From a virus, in the IMG/VR virus record IMGVR_UViG_3300027971_000123, positions 1 through 35,884 of that record: 35,884 nt of DNA. One strand, given 5' to 3'. Below are positions 22,585-29,735 of the stretch, piece after piece; the first letter of the stretch is position 1, and each line of letters opens with the position of its first letter. The notes under the pieces were generated by a model. That model did no database searches. It was given only the letters and a program-made list of their open reading frames with translations, and had not been told where the DNA came from. The position numbers were made by a program, and so were the translations under genes.

Positions 22585-23089
22585 AATAAATATTAACTGC
22601 CAGTAAGTTAACCATGTAAGCATAGATACCACTTACAGCTACAACACCTTCTCCGGGAATTAATGGTGCATTATTAAATATATCTGTTGCACTTACGTCA
22701 TACGATAGTAACCATCTACCCGTGGTATAGACTGCGGCTGGACTAGCTGTGATAGTTCCAGTATTAATATCGGTAATAGTAAAAGTGCTAGATGTTAATA
22801 CTGTAACCGCATAGTTACCATTAGTCGCAGCGCCACCTGTACCAATACCAAACTCAATCCCAATAACCTGTCCTGTGGTTAGTCCATGAGCAGACTGCGT
22901 AACGGTGACTGTTGTTCCAGAGCGTCCGTAGGTTGCTGTGGTTACTGGGGCTGTAGTTGTATCAAATAGCGTGACTTGTCCTGCGGTAGCAGTACCCACA
23001 AAAGAAAGCCCTTTGACACGATTTCTTCCCAACACCAAAAATCCACTTTGATTTAGGTGTCCTTGTTTTACGTCATATTGCATACCCAT
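22577..23089 (-). CDS. Virion structural protein with beta insertion (170 aa)
   Basis: The ends (MGMQYDVKQGHLNQSGFLVL, and GEGVVAVSGIYAYMVNLLAV) frame a central module SGTTVTVTQSAHGLTTGQVI, NGNYAVTVLTSSTFTITD. This 'SAHGLTTG...NG-x-Y-x-VT...STFT' pattern is a beta-sandwich-type insertion repeated in many phage tail and head surface proteins. The gene follows the 179-aa gene after a 39-bp gap with Shine-Dalgarno GGAGATTAATT. A role as head fibre, decoration or connector component is inferred from place and composition. Confidence 0.7.
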   Translation of the reverse strand: MGMQYDVKQGHLNQSGFLVLGRNRVKGLSFVGTATAGQVTLFDTTTAPVTTATYGRSGTTVTVTQSAHGLTTGQVIGIEFGIGTGGAATNGNYAVTVLTSSTFTITDINTGTITASPAAVYTTGRWLLSYDVSATDIFNNAPLIPGEGVVAVSGIYAYMVNLLAVNIYYG

Positions 23090-23128
23090 AATTAATCTCC
23101 AAAAGTTAAGGGGCTATCCCCAGATTAA

Positions 23129-23668
23129 TTAAGAAGTAGCAAACGGAGTAGCAACAGTACCAGAACCTAGCACTGTGCCTGTAACCATATACTTTAGTGC
23201 AGTAATTGCGTAGATCTGTACAAATGTACCTGCAACTCCACCAGTGGTTGTACCGTTAAAGTTAATAAAGTCATCACTTGCACCAGCAACGAAGCCACGG
23301 GCTGCGTCTGTTGAATCAGTGTCAATTGACAATATAGCGCCTACATACTTATCTGTGCCGTCAGTACCAATCTTCAAGGAAGAAGTAGAGATTGTGGTTG
23401 GAACCCAAATGGTGTACACCACGCCTTCGTTGTTCAGCGTGCTTGGATCTTGACCGGGGCCGGAAGTGGTTGGGTTTGCAGATGAGTTAATGGTTGGTAA
23501 AGTTAAAGTTAAAGCAGCCGCTAAAGAACCACCTACGGAAATAATACGTCCACCATGAGCCTCTGGGCTTAGGGTAGTGCTGGTTGTAATTTCAACAATA
23601 GTTGCTGGACCTTGTTGATAAATGCCACCTAATGAACGAAGTGGACCTTGGAATGTGGTGCGAGCCAT
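23129..23668 (-). CDS. Virion structural protein, possible decoration protein (179 aa)
   Basis: A Thr/Ser/Gly/Ala-rich beta protein beginning MARTTFQGPLRSLGGIYQQG, with strands TIVEITTSTTLSPEAHGGRI, AALTLTLPT and DKYVGAILSIDTD. Its composition is typical of surface-exposed capsid or tail proteins. It is the first gene after the terminator and leader that follow the major capsid gene, with a good Shine-Dalgarno (ATAGGAGAATTAAT). That position suggests an abundant structural protein with its own control. I recognise no named family. Confidence 0.68.
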   Translation of the reverse strand: MARTTFQGPLRSLGGIYQQGPATIVEITTSTTLSPEAHGGRIISVGGSLAAALTLTLPTINSSANPTTSGPGQDPSTLNNEGVVYTIWVPTTISTSSLKIGTDGTDKYVGAILSIDTDSTDAARGFVAGASDDFINFNGTTTGGVAGTFVQIYAITALKYMVTGTVLGSGTVATPFATS

Positions 23669-23775
23669 ATTAATTCTCCTATATACAAGTTAAGCCTATT
23701 AATCGGTATATCGTCTGCTGGGTGCAGTTTAATAAGCTGGTATTACCCAGATAAATAATCATACTACAAATAAAT
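23669..23775 (-). promoter_or_regulatory. Leader region with alternative hairpins between capsid and downstream structural genes
   Basis: Of the 137-bp gap after the capsid gene, this part lies between the terminator and the next ATG. On the minus strand TTGTAG followed after 17 bp by GTAATA (about 23730-23765) is a weak promoter candidate. The element 23718-23750 can fold either as CTGGGT...ACCCAG (21-nt loop) or as the short CTGG-GTAATA-CCAG hairpin. Both use the same CTGG. No protein frame was found here. Confidence 0.4.
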
Positions 23776-23801
23776 GAAAAAGGGGAGTTTTATCTCCCCT
23801 T
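23776..23801 (-). terminator. Rho-independent terminator after the major capsid gene
   Basis: On the minus strand the sequence reads AAGGGGAG, loop ATAAAA, CTCCCCTT, then a T run: an 8-bp GC-rich stem with a U tract, beginning 4 bp past the capsid stop codon. It would end or attenuate the high-level head operon. On the plus strand the same stem is also followed by CTTTTT, so it may work both ways. Confidence 0.85.
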
Positions 23802-23805
23802 CTTT

Positions 23806-24717
23806 TTACGCTCCGGGCGAACCGAACATTCCTAATGGATCCGAGAATCCAAAAGAATAACGCTCACGAGACTTGTAACGGACGTTACCTGTATCGAAGT
23901 CACCGTCCATCGAGTTACTCAAAGGTGTACGAACAAAATGCTTCATACCATTTGGTACATCGGTGCAGATGAAGTAAGCATTTGTATCAGTCAGATAGTT
24001 ATTTACTGTATAACCTTCTGGGATTGAACTATTGCTTACGATAGCGTTGATGTCGTTGTCTGCTGTTGCAGTACGGAGCTGTGTCTCTAATAGACGAGTA
24101 GCCACGAACTGTAATGCAGGTGGAACAACTAGCTTACGAGGTTTAGCGGCGATTAACAAGCCACGCTCATCAGTCCAAGCAGCGATTTGAATGACAGCGG
24201 CTTCTAAAGAAGTCTCATTCAAGTCAGCAGGGGTAGATTGAGTGTTGCTGTTTGTGCCGCCAGAAACCAATGGATGTGACGTACTGAATAAAGCCACGCC
24301 ATCACCACCAGCATAAACACCAGCAGAGAAACCGTTGTTTAAGACGGAAGCTGCTTTAGTTTGCTTAGTGTAAGCCATTGCACGAGCTAATGCTTTGGTA
24401 TAGCGTGATGATAGGCTATCGTAGAGGTTATCTTCGATTGCTTCTTCAGTCAAGCTAAAGCCAAGGGCAATAGTTTCGTGGTTATAACGAGCTGTGAAAG
24501 CTTCTTGTGCATTGTCATAAGCGATGGCAGAACCTTCGTTTTTGACCGGTGCAGCATTAAAGCCAGACAGTTTTGTTTCTTCTTCGAACGAACGCTCAGA
24601 AGTCTCTGATGCATAGATTTCTTTGTGTTGTTCGCCATACGTTGCATACTCCAAACCAAACAAAGCGTTTAGTCCGGGAAGCAACTCTTTAAGTAGCTGC
24701 GCTCTTGAAATAGCCAT
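23806..24717 (-). CDS. Major capsid protein (Mu gpT-like / HK97-fold)
   Basis: A 303-residue protein with the features of Mu-gpT-type major head proteins. The N-terminus is MAISRAQLLKELLPGLNALF. A conserved SFEEETKLSGFNAAPVKNEG region follows, then helix SSRYTKALARAMAYTKQTKA, ALFSTSHPLVSGG, AKPRKLVVPPALQFVATRLL-ET and YFICTDVPNGMKHFVRTPL, and it ends KSRERYSFGFSDPLGMFGSP. The HPLV-x-GG and 'KP-x-x-LVVPP-x-L' segments are what I use for recognition. The gene follows the scaffold and precedes a strong terminator, as expected for the most abundant late product. Shine-Dalgarno GGGAG lies 7 nt upstream. The precise family could be a related HK97-fold group. Confidence 0.83.
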   Translation of the reverse strand: MAISRAQLLKELLPGLNALFGLEYATYGEQHKEIYASETSERSFEEETKLSGFNAAPVKNEGSAIAYDNAQEAFTARYNHETIALGFSLTEEAIEDNLYDSLSSRYTKALARAMAYTKQTKAASVLNNGFSAGVYAGGDGVALFSTSHPLVSGGTNSNTQSTPADLNETSLEAAVIQIAAWTDERGLLIAAKPRKLVVPPALQFVATRLLETQLRTATADNDINAIVSNSSIPEGYTVNNYLTDTNAYFICTDVPNGMKHFVRTPLSNSMDGDFDTGNVRYKSRERYSFGFSDPLGMFGSPGA

Positions 24718-24729
24718 TTAGTTGCTCCC

Positions 24730-25338
24730 TTATACGCCAGTTGAGTTGTTATACTGATGCATAGTCGCATTTATCTTAACGATAAACTCAACAAATGTGT
24801 CAGTGCCAGTTGCTGTATCTCTTACCACATCAATAATACGAATAGGTAGAGTATTAGTAGTAGCTTGCGTTCCTTCATCAATCGCTACAGCGGAATTACC
24901 AGTAGTGGTAGAACCAGCGTTTTGAATTAAAGCAATGTTATTACCAATAGCAGAAATACCCATTCCAGCTACAGTTGTGGTTGAAGAACAAGAAACTACT
25001 TGGAACAATGTATCAGGATCATCCGCAACGACTGCAAAAATCTTCGTTCCAGATTTGATTGCCTGACTTGCTGGGTAGAACTGTTGTTGCTGTACTTGCC
25101 CAGTAGATGAGTTAGTAAAACTAACACCTAAAAATACACCGCAAGGTGTAGCTGTAGTTGTGCCAGTATCTTTCTCAATCGTTCCATCGGAAATACGTTT
25201 TACTAAATCGCCATAGAAAATGTTCGTAGCATAGCCACTTGCAATTTCCATCTGACGAGTTGCCCCTGCAAAGACCTGACCGCCAATTAAATTGACTGGT
25301 TTTAGTCCATACGGAGCGCTTACAGTTGGATAAGCCAT
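24730..25338 (-). CDS. Structural protein just upstream of the major capsid gene (202 aa)
   Basis: The beginning MAYPTVSAPYGLKPVNLIGG then QVFAGATRQMEIASGYATNI is one I repeatedly associate with a beta-rich protein next to phage capsid genes. The rest is Thr/Ala/Gly-rich with strands (CGVFLGVSFTNS, GTKIFAVVADDPDTLFQVVS, LPIRIIDVV). It may be a head decoration or capsid-associated protein; decoration proteins often sit directly before the capsid gene. Shine-Dalgarno AGGAG precedes ATG 25338, and the capsid gene starts 12 bp after its stop. Function is inferred from position. Confidence 0.75.
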   Translation of the reverse strand: MAYPTVSAPYGLKPVNLIGGQVFAGATRQMEIASGYATNIFYGDLVKRISDGTIEKDTGTTTATPCGVFLGVSFTNSSTGQVQQQQFYPASQAIKSGTKIFAVVADDPDTLFQVVSCSSTTTVAGMGISAIGNNIALIQNAGSTTTGNSAVAIDEGTQATTNTLPIRIIDVVRDTATGTDTFVEFIVKINATMHQYNNSTGV

Positions 25339-25357
25339 ATTAAACTCCTAAGTTAAA

Positions 25358-25801
25358 TTAATTACCTTTACCAAATGTGGTCGTAGACTTACTCTCTTTA
25401 AAGAGTGGCATCCGTGGATCACTTTGGCGCATAAGACTATTATCTACGGCCTCCATCTGATTTTCTGCTTGATTACGGAAGAAACTGTTCCGTTGATCAA
25501 CTAAATCTTCTGGCGTTTTGCAGAGTAATAATCCACTGATCTCAATATTCTCTTTGTATCGACTATTGGGATCTATCAACATTTGCATCTGTGGCTGTTC
25601 TTCAATACCTACAGGCTCCCATCCTTCTCTCAATTTCGATGAAAGATTTCTTGGGTCGGCTTGATTCAGCGTTGCTACTCGTATCCATCGGTACTTATAA
25701 CCTGCTTGCTTGTCTGGTTCTGGTAAAAGCTCTGCTTGTTTCCAAACTTTTACACGTTCCGTAAACTCACGGGTTTCTATTTCTCTTGGTTTCGTTGTCA
25801 T
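25358..25801 (-). CDS. Conserved morphogenesis-region protein of unknown function (147 aa)
   Basis: A mixed alpha/beta protein with RYRWIRVATLNQADPRNLSS-like content (YKYRWIRVATLNQADPRNLS), REGWEPVGIEEQPQMQMLID and ISGLLLCKTPEDLVDQRNSF. It has a Gln/Asn/Arg-rich helical end. The 'LREGWEPV' then 'GLLLCKTPEDL' pattern recurs in phage head modules between scaffold and capsid; no activity is assigned. It follows the scaffold gene with Shine-Dalgarno GGAG 7 nt before ATG 25801. It may be a capsid maturation or minor head component. Confidence 0.75.
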   Translation of the reverse strand: MTTKPREIETREFTERVKVWKQAELLPEPDKQAGYKYRWIRVATLNQADPRNLSSKLREGWEPVGIEEQPQMQMLIDPNSRYKENIEISGLLLCKTPEDLVDQRNSFFRNQAENQMEAVDNSLMRQSDPRMPLFKESKSTTTFGKGN

Positions 25802-25802
25802 A

Positions 25803-26723
25803 TTAAGACTCCATTTTTACTAGTTCACGGGCGTATTGCTCTGGCGTTAGACCTAACCTTTTAGCTATCGATAGCTGCGAAGTATTAAGCTTTACCTTTT
25901 TCGAGGATGTGCTTCGGTTCGCTGGGGCAACTACGTTACTAAGTTTTTGTCGAGGCTTCTCGTCTTCAGCTTCTTCAAAGTTTTCAGGAAATCTTTTGCG
26001 CATTGTTTCGTCAATACGCTTGTAATACTCGTCAGTCGTAGCATAAGCCATTCCATTTTCTTTGACAAGCTTTTCGTGTAGCCCTAAAGCTAGACTTGTC
26101 ATTTCATCATCTTGCCCAAACCAAGAGTTTCGGTCTTGCCATGAGGAAGCTTTCTGATCACGGGGTGGTCTTTCCGGCTGTTGTTGTATTTTTACTTCAT
26201 TTCTTTCTTGTTGTAAAGCATTTTTTTGTTGCATATTTTGCGCAACATTATCTGCCCTATCTAATTTAATGCGGGCGGTAGTCATTTTTTCCTGTGCTTC
26301 GACTAACCTATCGCCATCTCCGGAGTCATAAGCCTCTTTATATTCCCGCTTTGCCATCTCCATTTCACGCTGGGCGGCGGTTTTGTAAGAGTCAACAGCA
26401 TAATTCTCACTGTTGGTAACTCTGCCTTTTAAAGATTTATTCTCCTCAAAAAGCTGTTTGGCTATATTAATAGCTTCTTGTCTTTCACGGTCAGCCTCTT
26501 CTTTAGCACGGCGTTCATCGTGATAAATCTTCCTAAATCCAGCTATCTTTTGTTTAGCGGCCTCAGAGTATTCATCAAGTTCATCCTTTTCCATGCTCTC
26601 AACAAACTCAGGTTCAGAAGGAGTTTTGCCACGATCCTGTTTGGGAACGTCACTCTCCACCTCAACTTCTATCTTTTCGTCTGGATACTTAAATTCGTCA
26701 AAGCCTAATTTATTTTCTGCCAT
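25803..26723 (-). CDS. Probable scaffolding protein (306 aa)
   Basis: I start at ATG 26723, which has a strong AAGGAG 6 nt upstream; the open frame extends to 26753 without a good start. The protein is highly charged and mostly helical. It has an acidic N-terminus (residues 1-50), a long coiled coil (about 55-185; DERRAKEEADRERQEAINIA and TAAQREMEMAKREYKEAYDS), a Gln-rich linker and a basic C-terminal end with KKVKLNTSQLSIAKRLGLTP then EQYARELVKMES. A basic helical C-terminus that binds coat protein is the hallmark of scaffolds such as P22 gp8. Position between co-chaperonin and capsid genes agrees. No protease domain is seen. Confidence 0.8.
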   Translation of the reverse strand: MAENKLGFDEFKYPDEKIEVEVESDVPKQDRGKTPSEPEFVESMEKDELDEYSEAAKQKIAGFRKIYHDERRAKEEADRERQEAINIAKQLFEENKSLKGRVTNSENYAVDSYKTAAQREMEMAKREYKEAYDSGDGDRLVEAQEKMTTARIKLDRADNVAQNMQQKNALQQERNEVKIQQQPERPPRDQKASSWQDRNSWFGQDDEMTSLALGLHEKLVKENGMAYATTDEYYKRIDETMRKRFPENFEEAEDEKPRQKLSNVVAPANRSTSSKKVKLNTSQLSIAKRLGLTPEQYARELVKMES

Positions 26724-26733
26724 CGTAAACTCC

Positions 26734-27129
26734 TTATTTTCGTCTAATACCACGGGGGTCGGAAACTACACCTTCTACTGTATCGTCATTGATAATGCGG
26801 AACTCTTTATTATGTATGACTAGTCTTGTGCCTGCGTGGGGGCGTACAAGGATAAAATCACCCTTCTTACACCACGGCCCAGTTGGGAACTTAACTTTAT
26901 CTAAATAACAATCGGGTCCTAAATCTATTACAAACAGCACTGTCGTAAGCGTTTCTTCATTTCGCATTGTTTCGTCTGATTTGAGGATGCCTCCGTCATG
27001 CTCTTTTTCCGCTTCCGGAATGGCGCAGAGTATGCGATATCCAGAGGGCTTTGGGAGCTGTGTTGCCTTCTCTTCGCTTCTTTTATTAAGAACTAAAGAT
27101 AAATCTACTGCCTGTGCTAGGTCATTCAT
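26734..27129 (-). CDS. Phage co-chaperonin, GroES-like
   Basis: A 131-residue protein whose residues 27-125 follow the Cpn10 fold: KPSGYRILCAIPEAEKEHDG (first strand of the barrel), a mobile-loop-like GGILKSDETMRNEETL (46-61), VLFVIDLGPDCYLD, FPTGPWCKKGDFILVRPHAG, TRLVIHNKEFRIINDDTVEG and VVSDP. The 'GDF-x-LV-x-x-x-AGT' and 'NDD-x-V-x-GVV' parts are typical of GroES and phage relatives. Such proteins cap the host GroEL and, in T4 (gp31), are needed to fold the major capsid protein. Position between portal and scaffold supports a capsid-folding role. It overlaps the upstream 63-aa gene by 8 bp. Confidence 0.85.
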   Translation of the reverse strand: MNDLAQAVDLSLVLNKRSEEKATQLPKPSGYRILCAIPEAEKEHDGGILKSDETMRNEETLTTVLFVIDLGPDCYLDKVKFPTGPWCKKGDFILVRPHAGTRLVIHNKEFRIINDDTVEGVVSDPRGIRRK

Positions 27130-27313
27130 CGTTTGCCTTTTCTATTCGATCCTTCAGGTCTAATGCGTAACCACGAGCAGTGAGCAGACCCCGAATCTCA
27201 CCACACGTTTTTTTGTAATCTTCAAACTTCTCAAAATTACCGTTTACTACTGCTTCGTTTAACTGTTTAACTTTTTCGTCTAGTTGTTGAACAATTATTT
27301 CTAACTCTGTCAT
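27122..27313 (-). CDS. Small coiled-coil protein after the portal gene (63 aa)
   Basis: The sequence MTELEIIVQQLDEKVKQLNE, AVVNGNFEKFEDYKKTCGEI, RGLLTARGYALDLKDRIEKA is helical with a heptad-like first half. Small ORFs of this kind often follow the portal in phages with large portals, without assigned function. It overlaps the portal stop as ATGA and the co-chaperonin start by 8 bp, so the three genes are coupled. It may be an assembly factor for the portal or scaffold. Confidence 0.78.
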   Translation of the reverse strand: MTELEIIVQQLDEKVKQLNEAVVNGNFEKFEDYKKTCGEIRGLLTARGYALDLKDRIEKANDE

Positions 27314-29727
27314 TGTCTATTCCCTGCGTTTCGTTCTCTAGCGGCTGCTATATCAATACCCATTTGTGTAGCTTGCATCTCACTATCACGGTCTAATTTG
27401 TCTTTGTCGTAAGACATCTTAATCCCCGCTTTTTGTCCTTCTATATCGACTTGAGACTGTATTCGTTCTCTCTCAACCTGTATCTGTTCGCCTTTAAGCT
27501 GTGCATCCACTTGATCTTTCTGGGCTTTGCGCTGAACGTCTTGCATCTTGATCTGTAATTCTTGCTGTTGCATTTGAATAATCGGATCTTGAGCTTGCTG
27601 TTGAGCCTGTTCTTGAGCTGCCTGTGATTGATTTAATTGGAGTAACTGTATAGAGGCTTGAGCAATCAGTCTAGAAATCTGGACTTCGTACTCTTCCGGA
27701 ATTGTATCTTCGTCTTCTTTGAGATACGGTAACGGTGCGCCTAACTGCTGTTCTATTAACTGGCGATACTTGAATCCAAAGTGTTCCGCTATATGTGCCT
27801 GTAAACCTGCCGTCATTACCTGTGCTTGTGGATTCTGACCAATAACCTTTGCTGTTAGCGGATCTTTTAGGAAGTTAGTATGGGCAGTAATGTGCGCTTC
27901 GTGGTCTTGATAAATGAAAGCTTTAAGGGGCTTACTATTAAGTACATCCATATTTTCAGTAATAGGATCTTTGGGTTTTCTATCCTCTTGCATCGGGATT
28001 AACTTTTGGGCGTTTCGAATACCCAGCACATCTAACATCTGCCTATGTAATTGCGGTAGATTGTAAATCTGTGGTGCGCCCTGTGCTAACTGAAGAACGG
28101 CCTGATACTGCACAATCTTCTGTGCCATCGTTGCGGCGTTTGGATCGCTAACTGGAATAACGTTAACTAAGTCATAATCTGACTGTTTAGCCCGTGGACT
28201 TCCTTCTTCGGGTTCGTAATCGTATTCTTCAGGGGTGTAATCACGGATTATCTCTTTGAGGAGCTTAAGTTCCTGCTTCATCGAGTAGTGAATACGAGAC
28301 TGTACTGCACTCATTACTTTAAGGGTACGTTCTAAGATGGCTAAAGTTGTTCCAACAGGAGAATTGGCTGACATATCAGATATCTTCATATCCGCTGCTG
28401 AGGCAAATCTGCGGCCTTCTTCTACAATAGTTCCTAGTAGACTATATAAGACCTGACTTGGTTCTTTATACGGCAGACTCATTAAGTTGTCTTTGAGCGC
28501 CCCACTTGGAACATCCGCATCCCGCCATTCGCCCGGAGCTATCGGGGTATCATCACCTTTGATTCGCAATCCACGGGTTTTAAATCCGCCCGGTAAGTTA
28601 GATAAGGTTCCTGCATCCACCAGTTGCCGTATAAGGGAAGTACTAGACTTGGCAAAAGCACCAACAAGATGGATAAGACCAAAACAGTAGAAACCAAAGC
28701 CCGGCACATAACCATAGTGAACAAAATGATTTCTCTTCTGATGTGTATCATCCTCTGGCCTCCAGTTACGCCGTATAGATAGGATAGTTTCTGAATCCTT
28801 ATCTATAGTTACTACATATGGTAAGGCTATTCCTGTTGGTTCGCCATCTTCTTCGTCTTCATATCCTACTAAGTCTAGATAAACGTGCATTTCGAGAAGT
28901 TTATAGCGGTCATCTGTGGTAGCTCGAAAGCCCATCTTTTCTGCGATCTTCTTCTCTACTTCGTCTAATGAAGAGCTGGCCTCACCCAAATCTACGTCCC
29001 GATAAAATCCGGCAAACTGTAAACGCTTTACCTCGTTCTCGGTCTTTCGCATAATGTGGGTTATTCGTGGAGACTGTTCTAGACTAGAAGCCCCGTAAGG
29101 TACGACTATATCTTCTGCCGGAATAAACATCGAAACTTGCCGATTCAGAGAGGGATCAAAGTAGACCTTCTTAAATGCATTACCAGAAAGTCCTAGTCCC
29201 CAAATCATTCGCTCGTGTTCAGGGCGGTATTCTGTCATTACATCCGTAAGCTGATAGTTCATATCTTCTTGAACTCGTATGGCAGCGTCCTTCTTTTCGG
29301 GAGTCTCTTTCCCGATAATCATAGTCTTGACCGGACCCGCAGCTGGAAACGTTTCCATGATGGTTTCAGCTTGGAACTTAACAAGAGCTTCACTTAAGAG
29401 GGGGTGATATACTCCACAAGCACCTTCCCACGGGTCTGTTCTTTCCTCAATCTTCATTCCCAAAAGCTCAAGTCCGTCTACATAGGTCTGGATCCAGTCC
29501 TTCCTAGCATCAATATCGTCTTGGTAGTCAGCTAATAAGTCGCCAGCTATTTGGACTAATTCTTTCTCACTTATTTCTTCTGCTAGATTATCATCAAAGC
29601 TGTCTTCAACATCAATCTCAATCTCTAAAGATTCTAAACCCACAGGATCTTCTATCTCTATCTCTATATCGGGCATTATTTCTTCTTCTATCCCAAGAGG
29701 AGCTGCGTATAAACTTTTTTCAATCAT
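27310..29727 (-). CDS. Portal protein, large P22-like type
   Basis: An 805-residue portal. The first 55 residues are very acidic. The core contains DPWEGACGVYHPLLSEALVK (98-117), ETIMETFPAAGPVKTMIIGK, ERMIWGLGLSGNAFKKVYFD, GYVPGFGFYCFGLIHLVGAF, AKSSTSLIRQLVDAGTLSNL and SANSPVGTTLAILERTLKVM, all typical of large phage portals. The last 110 residues are a Gln/Ala-rich coiled coil, comparable in place to the long C-terminal barrel of P22 gp1. Twelve copies would form the DNA channel at one capsid vertex, contacting TerL, adaptor and genome. The gene follows TerL by 8 bp. Confidence 0.9.
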   Translation of the reverse strand: MIEKSLYAAPLGIEEEIMPDIEIEIEDPVGLESLEIEIDVEDSFDDNLAEEISEKELVQIAGDLLADYQDDIDARKDWIQTYVDGLELLGMKIEERTDPWEGACGVYHPLLSEALVKFQAETIMETFPAAGPVKTMIIGKETPEKKDAAIRVQEDMNYQLTDVMTEYRPEHERMIWGLGLSGNAFKKVYFDPSLNRQVSMFIPAEDIVVPYGASSLEQSPRITHIMRKTENEVKRLQFAGFYRDVDLGEASSSLDEVEKKIAEKMGFRATTDDRYKLLEMHVYLDLVGYEDEEDGEPTGIALPYVVTIDKDSETILSIRRNWRPEDDTHQKRNHFVHYGYVPGFGFYCFGLIHLVGAFAKSSTSLIRQLVDAGTLSNLPGGFKTRGLRIKGDDTPIAPGEWRDADVPSGALKDNLMSLPYKEPSQVLYSLLGTIVEEGRRFASAADMKISDMSANSPVGTTLAILERTLKVMSAVQSRIHYSMKQELKLLKEIIRDYTPEEYDYEPEEGSPRAKQSDYDLVNVIPVSDPNAATMAQKIVQYQAVLQLAQGAPQIYNLPQLHRQMLDVLGIRNAQKLIPMQEDRKPKDPITENMDVLNSKPLKAFIYQDHEAHITAHTNFLKDPLTAKVIGQNPQAQVMTAGLQAHIAEHFGFKYRQLIEQQLGAPLPYLKEDEDTIPEEYEVQISRLIAQASIQLLQLNQSQAAQEQAQQQAQDPIIQMQQQELQIKMQDVQRKAQKDQVDAQLKGEQIQVERERIQSQVDIEGQKAGIKMSYDKDKLDRDSEMQATQMGIDIAAARERNAGNRQ

Positions 29728-29735
29728 GATATGCC

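Noticed and set aside
26724-26753. N-terminal extension of the scaffold gene
   Set aside because: The ATG at 26723 has a strong AAGGAG; the extension lacks a good start and overlaps the previous gene.
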